From Xanthobacteraceae bacterium (GTDB lineage: Bacteria > Pseudomonadota > Alphaproteobacteria > Rhizobiales > Xanthobacteraceae): a stretch of 37,460 bases of DNA. This document shows, one piece after another, positions 26,261 to 34,146 of the stretch; position 1 is the first letter of the stretch, and each line of letters opens with the position of its first letter. The stretch spans positions 1 through 37,460 of the forward strand of contig JASHPU010000189.1 of assembly GCA_030037885.1 (NCBI GenBank). The letters run 5' to 3'. Below the pieces are notes generated by a model. The model did no database searches and was not told where the DNA came from. It saw only the letters and a list, made by a program, of their open reading frames with translations. The translations under genes were made by a program, and so were the position numbers.

Positions 26261-26513
26261 CGCGATTCCCTCAAACCCTGATCCGGTAGCTTTACCGGAA
26301 AACCGGCCAAATGCGAGCGCCGCATGGCAAGCCCACCCCGGCGGCCTTGCCGCATTGCTGGTCAAGGACGATTTTGTTTTAATGACGGCAAGGAGAAGAC
26401 CCCATCGGCGCGGCACCTGGATTTTAAGTGCTCGGGAGCAGCTCGTTGCGCAAAGTTCGACGCGGAACCCGCGCATGCCAACGGGGGCGGCCGGTATAGG
26501 CGTGGAGGCGACT

Positions 26514-27767
26514 GTGGAATGGTTGCTGATAGTGTTTTTGCGGCGATTTATCCGCTACGGCTCATTGCGGCTGACGACGGCAGCGGGCAAGACTCACGTT
26601 TTCGGCGACGGCTCCGGAGCGCCGGTGGCGGCGCGGTTCACCAGCGCAAAAGCGCAGCGCGCGGTGCTGTTCGATCCCGAACTCAAGCTCGGCGAAGCCT
26701 ATATGGACGGCAGCTTCGTCGTCGAACGCGGCTCGATCGCCGACGTACTCGCCATTCTGTTCCGCCAGCCCGGCCTCGATCTGCCGCGCTGGGCCTCGCC
26801 GCCGCGGTTCGTGCGTTATCTGTTGCGCCGGCTGCACCAGTTCAACTCGCGCTTTCGCGCCCGCCGCAACGTGGCGCGTCATTACGATCTCAATGGCCGG
26901 CTGTATTCGCTGTTCCTCGATGCCGACCAGCAATATAGCTGCGCCTATTTCGAATCACCCGATGTATCGCTCGACGATGCGCAGCTTGCGAAAAAACGCC
27001 ATTTGGCGGCCAAGCTCCTTGTCGAGCCCGGCGCCAACGTGCTCGACATCGGCTGCGGCTGGGGCGGGCTTGCGCTCTATCTCGCCGAAATGTGTGGCGC
27101 GCGCGTCACCGGCATCACGCTGTCCGAGGAACAATATCGGCGCGCGCAGGAGCGGGCGCTGGAGCGCGGCCGCGAGCACGAAGCGGTGTTCCTGCTGCTC
27201 GATTACCGCGATGTCGAAGGGCGCTTCGACCGCATCGTCTCGGTCGGCATGTTCGAGCATGTCGGGGTGGGCTTTTACGACGCCTATTTCGGCAAATGCG
27301 TGCAGCTCCTGCACGACGGCGGCGTCATGCTGCTGCACTCGATCGGCCGCAAGAGCCCGCCGGGCGTCACCAATCCCTGGCTTGCCAAATACATCTTCCC
27401 GGGCGGCTATATCCCCGCGCTCTCAGAAATTGTACCGCGGATCGAGCGCGCCGGCCTGATCGTCAACGACATCGAAGTCCTGCAGTTGCATTATGCGGAA
27501 ACGCTGAAAGCCTGGCGCGAGCGGTTTCTCGCCCATCGCGACGAGGTCGTGCGGCTCTACGACCAGCGCTTCGTGCGGATGTGGGAATTTTACCTGGCCT
27601 CCTCGGAGATGGCGTTCCGCGAGGGCGACATGGTCGTGTTCCAGATTCAATTGACCAGGCGCAAAGGCGTCACGCCGGCCACGCGCGACTATATCGTGCG
27701 TGAAGAAGCGCGGTTGCGCACGCTGGAAGCGAGCGCCGCGCCGCCGCTGCGCCTCGTCGGTGAGTGA
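26514..27767 (+). CDS. cfa: cyclopropane-fatty-acyl-phospholipid synthase
   Basis: A 417-residue SAM-dependent enzyme that adds a methylene bridge to double bonds of membrane phospholipid acyl chains, usually on entry to stationary phase or acid stress. The N-terminal lipid-binding part (about 1-120) is followed by the methyltransferase domain with VLDIGCGWGGLALYL (about 176-190), the EEQYRRAQ block, MFEHVG (about 246-251) and the HSIGR block. A GTG start at 26514 is chosen because GGAGG lies five bases before it and the homology starts there; the frame is open much further upstream. It is divergent from the cytochrome c-like gene. Confidence 0.94.
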   Translation: MEWLLIVFLRRFIRYGSLRLTTAAGKTHVFGDGSGAPVAARFTSAKAQRAVLFDPELKLGEAYMDGSFVVERGSIADVLAILFRQPGLDLPRWASPPRFVRYLLRRLHQFNSRFRARRNVARHYDLNGRLYSLFLDADQQYSCAYFESPDVSLDDAQLAKKRHLAAKLLVEPGANVLDIGCGWGGLALYLAEMCGARVTGITLSEEQYRRAQERALERGREHEAVFLLLDYRDVEGRFDRIVSVGMFEHVGVGFYDAYFGKCVQLLHDGGVMLLHSIGRKSPPGVTNPWLAKYIFPGGYIPALSEIVPRIERAGLIVNDIEVLQLHYAETLKAWRERFLAHRDEVVRLYDQRFVRMWEFYLASSEMAFREGDMVVFQIQLTRRKGVTPATRDYIVREEARLRTLEASAAPPLRLVGE

Positions 27768-28102
27768 CGCACGGCAGCGCGATGCGCAAAAGGCATTCGT
27801 CAAGCGCCTTTCACGGTCGTCGCGTTGGTGCGGTGGGTAACGGGGAAAGCCGGAAATCGGATTTCCCTCGCCGCGCCCGCTGGATTATCGACGGCACATG
27901 GATGGCCGAGGTCGGCGCCGCGCTGCACGATGCGGCATTGTGGGCAACGCGTCAGTGCGAGGGAAGCGTTAGTGCGAGGAAGGCGTTCAGTGCGCAGCGT
28001 AATGCATCGTTGAGTGATCCGCGATGTTGAGTGACCGCAAAAGAACCGCCCCGACAGCGGCCGACCGTAAATCGACCACATGCGAATTTCTTGATTTGAA
28101 CT
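27768..28102 (+). other. 335-bp intergenic region before dnaB
   Basis: No credible gene is seen. From the left it holds a weak inverted repeat AAAGGC/GCCTTT (27789-27811), possibly ending cfa transcription. Next is a near-perfect palindrome GGAAATCGGATTTCC at about 27852-27866, and then a run of 17-bp imperfect direct repeats (27951-28042). The dnaB promoter should also be here. No DnaA box of the standard type was found. Confidence 0.5.
27951..28042. repeat. imperfect 17-bp direct repeats upstream of dnaB
   Basis: Five units begin GTCAGTG, GTTAGTG, GTTCAGTG, GTTGAGTG and GTTGAGTG at 27951, 27968, 27985, 28009 and 28026. Four have a 17-base step and the third a 24-base step. The first two units match at 14 of 17 positions; the last two share GTTGAGTGA. 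They end 60 bases before the dnaB start. Confidence 0.55.
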
Positions 28103-29593
28103 ATGGCACCAATCGATTCGCTCGCACGCAAGCCGCAAGCCGCCGCCGAGCCGGCGTTTCGGTCGCCGCCGCACAATATCGAGGCTGAGCAGGCGCTGCT
28201 CGGGGCCATTCTCATTAACAATGAAGCCTTTTACAGGGTTTCTGACTTCCTCGAATCAAAACACTTTTTTGAACCAATTCATGCGGAAATTTTCGATCTG
28301 GCCGGGCGTCTCATTCACCTGAGCAAGCGTGCTGATCCCATTTCGCTGAAAGGCCATCTCGCCGAGCGTGACATTGAGGGCCTTTCCGTCAGCCAATATC
28401 TTGCCAGGCTAGTGGCTGAAGCGACAACGATCATCAATGCTCAGGACTACGGACGCATTGTCTACTTTCTGGCGGTGCGACGCGCCCTGATCGAGATCGG
28501 CGAGGATATCGTCAACCTCGCCTACGACGCGCCGGTCGAGGCAACGCCCACGAGCCACATCGAGGACGCCGAGCGGAAGCTTTACGAAGTTGCCGAGACC
28601 GGCCGATACGACAGCGGCTTCCATAGTTTCGGCAGCGCGCTGACCAAGGCCGTGGACATGACGGCGGCCGCCTACCAGCGCGACGGGAAGCTGTCTGGCT
28701 TGGCAACCGGATTGAAGGACCTCGATACCAAGATGGGCGGTCTGCAGGCCTCCGATCTCATCGTCCTCGCCGGCCGGCCCGGCATGGGTAAGACCGCGCT
28801 CGCGACGAACATTGCCTACAACATCGCCAAGGCATGGCAAGGCGAACAGCGCGCGGATGGGCACATAAAGACCGTCAATGGCGGCGTCGTCGGCTTCTTC
28901 TCCCTGGAAATGTCGGCGGAGCAATTGGCGACGCGAATCATCGCGGAGCAAACCGGCATACCGTCCAGCAGCATGCGCCGTGGCGTCATCAACGACATGG
29001 ACTTCGAGAAAATCCAGGAAACGGTGATTGAAATCCAGAACCTGCCGCTTTTCATCGACGAAACGGGCGGATTATCGGTAGCGCAACTCGCGGCGCGAGC
29101 GCGGCGGCTCAAACGGCAGCGCGGACTCGATCTCATTGTCATCGATTACATTCAACTGATGCAGGGATCGACCCGTCGCGCCATGGAAGGCCGCGTGCAG
29201 GAAGTCACTGAGATAACAACCAACCTGAAGGCGCTCGCCAAGGAGCTTAACGTTCCAGTCGTGGCGTTGTCGCAATTGTCGCGTCAGGTCGAGAACCGCG
29301 AAGACAAACGCCCGCAATTGTCGGATTTGCGCGAGTCCGGTTCGATCGAGCAGGACGCCGACGTGGTCATGTTTGTGTTCCGCGAAGAATATTACCACGA
29401 GCTCCGCAAACCCTCGGAATCGAACAAGGAAAAATTTGCTGAATGGGAGGTCGAGGGGGATCGCTTGGTAGGTAAGGCGGAAGTAATTATCGGCAAGCAG
29501 CGCCACGGCCCCACCGGCACGGTGGAGCTGCATTTCGACGCCGCCGTGACCCGCTTCGCCAATCTCGACACGACGCATCGGCCAGATTTTTAG
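28103..29593 (+). CDS. dnaB: replicative DNA helicase
   Basis: A 496-residue hexameric helicase that unwinds DNA at the fork and recruits primase. An N-terminal domain (about 25-130, PPHNIEAEQALLGAILINN) leads through a linker helix to the RecA-like domain. Walker A is GRPGMGKTAL (about 226-235), and Walker B lies in LDLIVIDYIQLMQG. The block LKALAKELNVPVVALSQLSR and an arginine-bearing C-terminal part are present. Length is normal. The gene is visibly less GC-rich than the fab or ruv genes. It converges on higA, 10 bp away. No clear ribosome site was seen before the ATG. Confidence 0.97.
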   Translation: MAPIDSLARKPQAAAEPAFRSPPHNIEAEQALLGAILINNEAFYRVSDFLESKHFFEPIHAEIFDLAGRLIHLSKRADPISLKGHLAERDIEGLSVSQYLARLVAEATTIINAQDYGRIVYFLAVRRALIEIGEDIVNLAYDAPVEATPTSHIEDAERKLYEVAETGRYDSGFHSFGSALTKAVDMTAAAYQRDGKLSGLATGLKDLDTKMGGLQASDLIVLAGRPGMGKTALATNIAYNIAKAWQGEQRADGHIKTVNGGVVGFFSLEMSAEQLATRIIAEQTGIPSSSMRRGVINDMDFEKIQETVIEIQNLPLFIDETGGLSVAQLAARARRLKRQRGLDLIVIDYIQLMQGSTRRAMEGRVQEVTEITTNLKALAKELNVPVVALSQLSRQVENREDKRPQLSDLRESGSIEQDADVVMFVFREEYYHELRKPSESNKEKFAEWEVEGDRLVGKAEVIIGKQRHGPTGTVELHFDAAVTRFANLDTTHRPDF

Positions 29594-29603
29594 GCCGCAA
29601 GAC

Positions 29604-29933
29604 TCAAGCCGCTCGTGGCTGCACGTCGCGTTCTATAGCAGGCCCGCTCTGCATCCGCGTCTTTGTCAAATCGTGCATGGCCTGCAGATTGATCCAGAAC
29701 TCGGCGCTTGTGCCGAAGAAGCGCGCAAGCCGCAACGCGGTGTCCGCGGTTACCGAGCGTTCGCCTTTGACAATGGCACCGATGCGCGTTGCCGGAACAC
29801 GCAAGGCCAATGCGAGCGCATTGATAGAAAGGCCGAGAGGTTTTAGGAACTCCTCGCTCAACACTTCGCCCGGATGTGTCGTCACGCGATTAGGCGTACC
29901 TACACCTCTAGTGATAGTCGACGATTTCGACAT
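29604..29933 (-). CDS. higA: HigA family antitoxin
   Basis: A 109-residue XRE-type helix-turn-helix antitoxin, which neutralises HigB and represses its own promoter in known systems. The start block TTHPGEVLSEEFLKPLGLS and the DNA-binding part INALALALRVPATRIGAIVKG, with RSVTADTALRLARFFGTSAE following, are diagnostic. It overlaps the end of the toxin gene by 26 bp, so translation is coupled. Toxin-first order is typical of higBA. The pair lies directly behind dnaB, on the other strand. Confidence 0.94.
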   Translation of the reverse strand: MSKSSTITRGVGTPNRVTTHPGEVLSEEFLKPLGLSINALALALRVPATRIGAIVKGERSVTADTALRLARFFGTSAEFWINLQAMHDLTKTRMQSGPAIERDVQPRAA

Positions 29934-30186
29934 TCGCCGGACCCTCCTTGGTCCATATAAAGCAAATGCGCCATTGATCATTAATCCGTATTGAGTGCTG
30001 TCCGCGACGGTCTGCGAAAAGAGCCTCCAGGCGATTGGCTGGTGGACTCCGTAAATCGTTGAGATCGCGCGCGTGATGGAGCATGTCGAGTTTCCGCAGC
30101 GCCTGCTTCTCAATGCCGCTAAAGCGTTTCACGAAATCGCCCATCCACAGCAACTCTGTGGCGCGGTCGCGAAACGATCGGATCAT
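29908..30186 (-). CDS. higB: HigB family toxin (RelE superfamily mRNase)
   Basis: A 92-residue toxin of the HigB/RelE group; relatives cut mRNA on the ribosome. Key blocks: MIRSFRDRATELLW at the N-terminus, KLDMLHHARDLNDLRSPPANRLEAL, and the C-terminal catalytic part HSIRINDQWRICFIWT, then NVEIVDYH. All parts look intact and the length is normal, so it may be active. It stands first in the operon; a TTGACG box is near 30220, but its spacing to TATTAG is short. Confidence 0.93.
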   Translation of the reverse strand: MIRSFRDRATELLWMGDFVKRFSGIEKQALRKLDMLHHARDLNDLRSPPANRLEALFADRRGQHSIRINDQWRICFIWTKEGPANVEIVDYH

Positions 30187-30329
30187 ACGTTCATCTAATA
30201 CCGATCACGTGCTACGTCAAGCGTATAACGCGGCGCGGGCCGAAGTCCCAGTAGGCGCCCGCTCGGAAGCTTTACCGTCGCCCCTCCCGCGGTCATAACC
30301 CTGCTTAACGAACGAATTCAGCCTATCGG

Positions 30330-30989
30330 CTAACCGGGCTTCGTCGCGAATCCAAGTCCGCGCAGATAGACCAAAATCCCGGCCTCGAGCAATTCCTCCG
30401 CCGCCATCGGCAAGGTGCGCCGCGCCGCGTCGCCGCGGCCGAACAGCGATGCGATGCCGTGCGACAGCGACCAGATATGCAGCGCGACCATGAGCGTCGG
30501 CGGGCGTTTCGCCGGCGGCATTTGCGCGCAAATCTTTTCGGCCGCGCCGCGCAGCACCGCGAAAGCGCGGTCGCCGGCGTCGCGCAGTTCCGGGCTCGCG
30601 GACAACGGAATGCCGGCCTCGAACATCGCCGAATAGTAGGCCGGCTCGGTGCGAGCGAATTCCAGATAGGCTTTGCCGAGCCGATCGAGCGCCGCCAACG
30701 GCTCGGGACGGCCGTCGTCCCAGGCCCGCGCCAGTACCGTTTCGAAGCGCTCGAAGCCGCGCAGCGCGACGTTGGCCAAAAGCTCGTCGCGGTCGCGAAA
30801 ATGCCGGTACGGCGCGGCCGGGCTGACGCCGGCCCAGCGCGCGGCTTCGGCGAAGGTGAAGCCGGCCGGTCCCTTTTGCGCGATCAGTTCGAGGGCGGCA
30901 CGTAAGAGCGCCTCTTTGAGATTGCCGTGGTGATAGCCGCGCGGCTCGCCGGGCCCCTCGGCGCCGCGCCCGTGCTTGGACCAGCTCAT
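30330..30989 (-). CDS. TetR/AcrR family transcriptional regulator
   Basis: A 219-residue repressor-type regulator. The DNA-binding domain is at about residues 20-68 (NLKEALLRAALELIAQKGP, FTFAEAARWAGVSPAAPYRHF). The C-terminal ligand domain is of the WHG type (TetR_C_13), as judged from LHIWSLSHGIASLFGRG. It stands back to back with a phytanoyl-CoA-dioxygenase-like gene, with 120 bp between the two starts, so it probably controls that gene and itself. The ligand is unknown. Confidence 0.92.
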   Translation of the reverse strand: MSWSKHGRGAEGPGEPRGYHHGNLKEALLRAALELIAQKGPAGFTFAEAARWAGVSPAAPYRHFRDRDELLANVALRGFERFETVLARAWDDGRPEPLAALDRLGKAYLEFARTEPAYYSAMFEAGIPLSASPELRDAGDRAFAVLRGAAEKICAQMPPAKRPPTLMVALHIWSLSHGIASLFGRGDAARRTLPMAAEELLEAGILVYLRGLGFATKPG

Positions 30990-30991
30990 GT

Positions 30992-31008
30992 TAATGGCTT
31001 TTACATTA
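30992..31008. promoter_or_regulatory. candidate TetR operator in the divergent promoter region
   Basis: An inverted repeat TAATG-7 bp-CATTA lies two bases before the regulator's ATG (30989), in the 120-bp space shared with the dioxygenase-like gene. Size and position suit autoregulation by a TetR protein. The local sequence is AT-rich against a GC-rich background. Confidence 0.4.
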
Positions 31009-31109
31009 GCCGGCCGACGCCGTCGAGTTTTTCAACGCCGGTCCGGCAATTGACGGCAACGGCAGCCGCAGGCTTAGTCAACGATGCAACGTGTTGTGGT
31101 TGTTCGGCA

Positions 31110-32168
31110 ATGACCCTCAGCGAAGCCCCCGAAGCCCCTGCCGCGCCGCCTTTTTTGGCCGCGGCGACCGATACCGGCGTGCTCGGCGTGTTTTGGCTCA
31201 AGCGGCTGTGGTCGCGCGCGCTTGCCGCGCGACAAGGCCGGTTCCTGCCGCCGAGCCTGCACGAGCGGCAGCTCGATTACCTGGTGATCCACGCCCTCGG
31301 AATAGGCCTCGAGCAGACGACGACGTATCTCGGCCAAGCGGCGCCGAGTTTCGCCGAGTTCGAAGGCTGGATCGCCTCGACCAGCGGCGGCGTGGCGCCG
31401 GAGCGGATCGCGCGCATCAATGCCGCGGTGACGGGCGCCGATCCGCCGCCGCAAACCGCGCGCTGGCTCGCCGCCGTGGACGCGAGCGCGCCGGTCTTGA
31501 CCGCCGCCGATCTCAACTTCTGGCACGAGCACGGCTACGTGGTGCTGCACGATGCGGCGCCGGCAGAGCTGTGCGCGGCCGCGGCGCAGGCCGTGTGGCA
31601 GCACATCGGCGCGCGTCCCGACGATCCCGACACCTGGTACGGCAAAAGCGATCACGGCATCATGGTGCAATATTTTCAGCACCCGGCATTCGAGGCGGTG
31701 CGCCGCTCGCCGCGCATCCACAAGGCCTTCGCGCAATTGTGGGACACCGCCGATTTATGGGCGACGACCGACCGCGTCGGCTTCAATCCGCCCGAGCGCG
31801 ACGGCTTTAAGTTTCCCGGACCGCGCCTGCATTGGGACGTCAGCGTGAAACCGCCGATTCCGTTGAGCACCGCCGGCATTCTGTATTTCACCGACACGCC
31901 GCCCGAGCAGGGCGCGTTCACCTTGGTGCCTGGTTTCCAGCGCTGGGGCGAAAGCTGGCTCAAAGCCTTGCCGCCCGGCGCCGACCCGCGGCAGCAGGAC
32001 CTTTACGCTTTAGGTCCGCGCGCCATCGGCGGACGCGCCGGCGATCTCATCATCTGGCATCAGGCACTGCCGCACGGCGCCAGCCCCAACCGCGGCAGGT
32101 GGCCGCGCCTGGTGCAATACGTCAACATGTTCCCGGCCCATCACGCGGAGCACGAGGAGTGGATTTAG
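31110..32168 (+). CDS. phytanoyl-CoA dioxygenase (PhyH) family protein
   Basis: A 352-residue Fe(II)/2-oxoglutarate oxygenase. The iron-binding set can be placed at His241 and Asp243 (LHWDVS) and His322 (LPHGASPN); Arg328 probably binds 2-oxoglutarate. The core runs from about residue 130 (LTAADLNFWHEHGYVVL) to the end. The first 120 residues form a helical domain not usual in the minimal family. The start at 31110 (MTLSEAPEAP) is chosen since upstream codons would overlap the regulator gene. The substrate is unknown; the family oxidises varied small molecules. It is probably controlled by the divergent TetR gene. Confidence 0.88.
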   Translation: MTLSEAPEAPAAPPFLAAATDTGVLGVFWLKRLWSRALAARQGRFLPPSLHERQLDYLVIHALGIGLEQTTTYLGQAAPSFAEFEGWIASTSGGVAPERIARINAAVTGADPPPQTARWLAAVDASAPVLTAADLNFWHEHGYVVLHDAAPAELCAAAAQAVWQHIGARPDDPDTWYGKSDHGIMVQYFQHPAFEAVRRSPRIHKAFAQLWDTADLWATTDRVGFNPPERDGFKFPGPRLHWDVSVKPPIPLSTAGILYFTDTPPEQGAFTLVPGFQRWGESWLKALPPGADPRQQDLYALGPRAIGGRAGDLIIWHQALPHGASPNRGRWPRLVQYVNMFPAHHAEHEEWI

Positions 32169-32205
32169 GGCATGTTCCGCTGTAATCGAATCGAGTTCCT
32201 TCATT

Positions 32206-32283
32206 CGTCATTGCCGGGCTTGACCCGGCAATCCATGCTGCGTTGAAGCCGCATGGATGCCCGGGTCAAGCCCGGGCATGACG
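32206..32283. repeat. palindromic intergenic repeat (CGTCATTGCCGGGC type)
   Basis: A 78-bp inverted repeat. The left arm starts CGTCATTGCCGGGCTTGACC and the right arm ends GGTCAAGCCCGGGCATGACG. Inner arms CCATGC/GCATGG also pair. It belongs to a class of repeats common between genes in Bradyrhizobium-like genomes and lies after the PhyH-like gene. It could also end transcription. Confidence 0.75.
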
Positions 32284-32400
32284 AGAACGTGGTGCTATCT
32301 GAGCGAGATGTGCTCTAGGGTCAGCTCGTTGGAGCCGCTGTCTGCACAGCAGATACAGACGACGACCACAGCCTCAGGGCAGCATCCATCGCCGGCGCTT

Positions 32401-32976
32401 TCACGGGCGCGGCAGCGGCGCGGCCATCCAGGGCAGGCGCTCGAATAGCGTTGGCTCGCCGTAACGCGCGCCCTCGATCGAGAGCAACCGCAATTTTGTG
32501 CGCACGCCGCCGGGTGCGGAAAAGCCGCCCATTTTGCCGCCCGCCGCCAGGACGCGATGACAGGGCACGATGAGCGGCACGGGATTGCGCGACAACGCGT
32601 CGGCGACTTCGCGCGCCAACTGGCGGTCGCCGAGTTGCTCCGCAATCTCGCCATAGGAGAGCGTGCCGCCCGGCGCAATGGTGCGGGCCACGGCATAGAC
32701 GCGGCGGTCGAATTCGGCCATGCCGTCGAGATCGAGCGCTATGGAGCCGAGGTCTTTGCGCTCGCCGGCGAGCAAGGCGACGATATCGGCAACGGCACGG
32801 GCGATTTCGGGCGGTGGCGCAGTTTCGCGCGCGTCGGGAAAGCGGCGCGCGATCCGGGCGCGGGTGGCGCGCGCGCTCTTTTCCGGAAGCTGCACCGCGG
32901 CAATGCCGCGGCCGCTCCACACCACGCCGCAGTCGCCGATCGCGGTCGTAAACAGATGAAAGCCGAGATCGATCAT
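32401..32976 (-). CDS. methylated-DNA-[protein]-cysteine S-methyltransferase
   Basis: A 191-residue suicide repair protein (Ogt/MGMT type) that takes alkyl groups from O6 of guanine onto its own cysteine. The active site is IVPCHRV with Cys139. The helix-turn-helix part is GTLSYGEIAEQLGDRQLAR; the asparagine hinge NPVP is present. The usual AVG of the recognition helix reads EVADALSRNP here, a small change. The N-terminal domain (about 1-85) is normal in size. It follows ybgC on the same strand after 61 bp, a place often held by tolQ. Confidence 0.93.
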   Translation of the reverse strand: MIDLGFHLFTTAIGDCGVVWSGRGIAAVQLPEKSARATRARIARRFPDARETAPPPEIARAVADIVALLAGERKDLGSIALDLDGMAEFDRRVYAVARTIAPGGTLSYGEIAEQLGDRQLAREVADALSRNPVPLIVPCHRVLAAGGKMGGFSAPGGVRTKLRLLSIEGARYGEPTLFERLPWMAAPLPRP

Positions 32977-33037
32977 GACGCGTCATTTAGCGGCAGAATC
33001 GCGCCGATTCCACCCGAAAGCTGCGAGAGCGTCCCGG

Positions 33038-33508
33038 TCAGCGTTGCGCGGTGTCCTGATCCGCCCTCATGGCGATGCGCAGCGGTTTCGGGATCGGCCG
33101 CGCCCGGCCGCCGCAGACGAAGGCGACGCGCACGTTGGCGTCGGTCAGCACGTCGTCGCCGCGCAGCACGCGCTGCTGCAGCGTGAGCGACGCGCCCCTG
33201 ACCTCGGCCGGCTCTGACCAGATTTCCAGCACGTCGTCCATGCGCGCCGGTTTCAAAAACTCGATGTTCATCGAGCGGACCACGAAGGCAAAGCCCGGCG
33301 CTTCCTGCGCGGTCGCCTCGAACAGCGCGCGGTGATCGGCGCCGAGCAGCCGCAGATAATTGGTCCGTCCGCGCTCCAAGAACCGCAGATAGCTGGCGTG
33401 ATAGACGATGCCGGTAAAATCGGTGTCCTCGTAGTACACGCGCACCGCCAGCACGTGCCGGCCGTCGCGAATTTCGCCGTCGAGGGGGATGCGATGAAGA
33501 TCACTCAT
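33038..33508 (-). CDS. ybgC: YbgC family acyl-CoA thioesterase (Tol-Pal associated)
   Basis: A 156-residue hotdog-fold thioesterase. The catalytic aspartate is in YYEDTDFTGIVYHASYL, followed by RFLERGRTNYLR. The C-terminal strands DVLEIWSEPAEVRG and LTLQQRVLRGDD fit. The ATG at 33508 has AAGG eight bases upstream; a TTG two codons earlier is the other option. In many relatives ybgC follows ruvB and precedes tolQ. Here three small genes lie between ruvB and ybgC, and no tol gene is in the window. Confidence 0.94.
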   Translation of the reverse strand: MSDLHRIPLDGEIRDGRHVLAVRVYYEDTDFTGIVYHASYLRFLERGRTNYLRLLGADHRALFEATAQEAPGFAFVVRSMNIEFLKPARMDDVLEIWSEPAEVRGASLTLQQRVLRGDDVLTDANVRVAFVCGGRARPIPKPLRIAMRADQDTAQR

Positions 33509-33538
33509 CAGCAAAACCTTTGCGCAATGAGAATATTA

Positions 33539-33730
33539 TTATGTAGGACGCCTAACGAATTCGTCATTAAAGCGGACTCTGAATTCTTCGAGAGCTTCCT
33601 CAAAACGGCCAAAACCTTCCTGCCTCATTCGAGCTGCAAACCCAATGCTGCGTTCAGTGCCAATAATGGCTGACCAATAGTACCGAATCATTCCAGCAGC
33701 ATCACGCTCTTTTGGTCCCTGAACTCTCAT
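33539..33730 (-). CDS. small protein of unknown function
   Basis: A 63-residue charged protein (MRVQGPKERDAAGMIRYYWS, ending EFVRRPT). It looks helical, with an aromatic and Arg/Glu-rich middle (RMRQEGFGRFEEALEEFRVR). I do not recognise it. The ATG at 33730 has TGGAGAAC just upstream, a fair ribosome site, which is the main reason for listing it. The DNA is more AT-rich than the flanking ybgC and GFA genes, so it may be a late arrival. Confidence 0.5.
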   Translation of the reverse strand: MRVQGPKERDAAGMIRYYWSAIIGTERSIGFAARMRQEGFGRFEEALEEFRVRFNDEFVRRPT

Positions 33731-33762
33731 GTTGTTCTCCAGGGTCAATTATCAGCAAGGCC

Positions 33763-34146
33763 TTATCGCCACGGCACGCGCCCGGTCATCGCGTGCTCCC
33801 AGTTCTTGCCATCGAACTGGCTCACTTCGAGCGCCGCGATGTCGACGCCGTCGAGGCAGCGCACGTTGACGTCGATCTTGTCGGGGTCGGAGCGCGGCAC
33901 GTAGAACGGATGGATGCCGCAGGTCGAGCAGAACGTGTGCTGCGCTACGGCGGTGTTGAAGCGGTAGGCGGTCAGCGCCTCCTTGCCGCGTATGAGTTCG
34001 AACTGCTCGGGCGGCACGATGAGATGTAAAAAGCCTTTTTTGGTGCAGATCGAGCAATTGCAGCAAGTGACGCGCGACAAATCCGCGGTGACGCGAAAGC
34101 GCACGCGCCCGCAATGACAGCCGCCTTCGTAAGTTGGCAATGTCAC
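33763..34146 (-). CDS. GFA family protein (glutathione-dependent formaldehyde-activating enzyme-like)
   Basis: A 127-residue zinc protein of the GFA fold. Cysteine sets are GGCHCGRVRF, CCNCSICTKKG and FCSTCGIHPFY, as in the family, which would bind two zinc ions. Some relatives handle the glutathione-formaldehyde adduct, but most members have no proven role and none is claimed here. The GTG start at 34146 overlaps the stop of the HicB-like gene (GTGA). An ATG at 34194 is an alternative but would overlap that gene by 52 bp. Probably co-transcribed with the HicB-like gene. Confidence 0.86.
   Translation of the reverse strand: MTLPTYEGGCHCGRVRFRVTADLSRVTCCNCSICTKKGFLHLIVPPEQFELIRGKEALTAYRFNTAVAQHTFCSTCGIHPFYVPRSDPDKIDVNVRCLDGVDIAALEVSQFDGKNWEHAMTGRVPWR

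Noticed and set aside
26187-26513. A 109-codon N-terminal extension of the cyclopropane synthase
   Set aside because: It overlaps the signal peptide of the divergent cytochrome gene and lacks homology; GGAGG precedes the GTG at 26514.
27951-28042. The repeats before dnaB as DnaA boxes of a chromosomal origin
   Set aside because: They do not match the TTATCCACA-type consensus, and the flanks lack an AT-rich unwinding region.
27764-28174. Short open frames on both strands in the gap before dnaB
   Set aside because: No family pattern, odd composition and overlap with repeats; no ribosome sites were seen.
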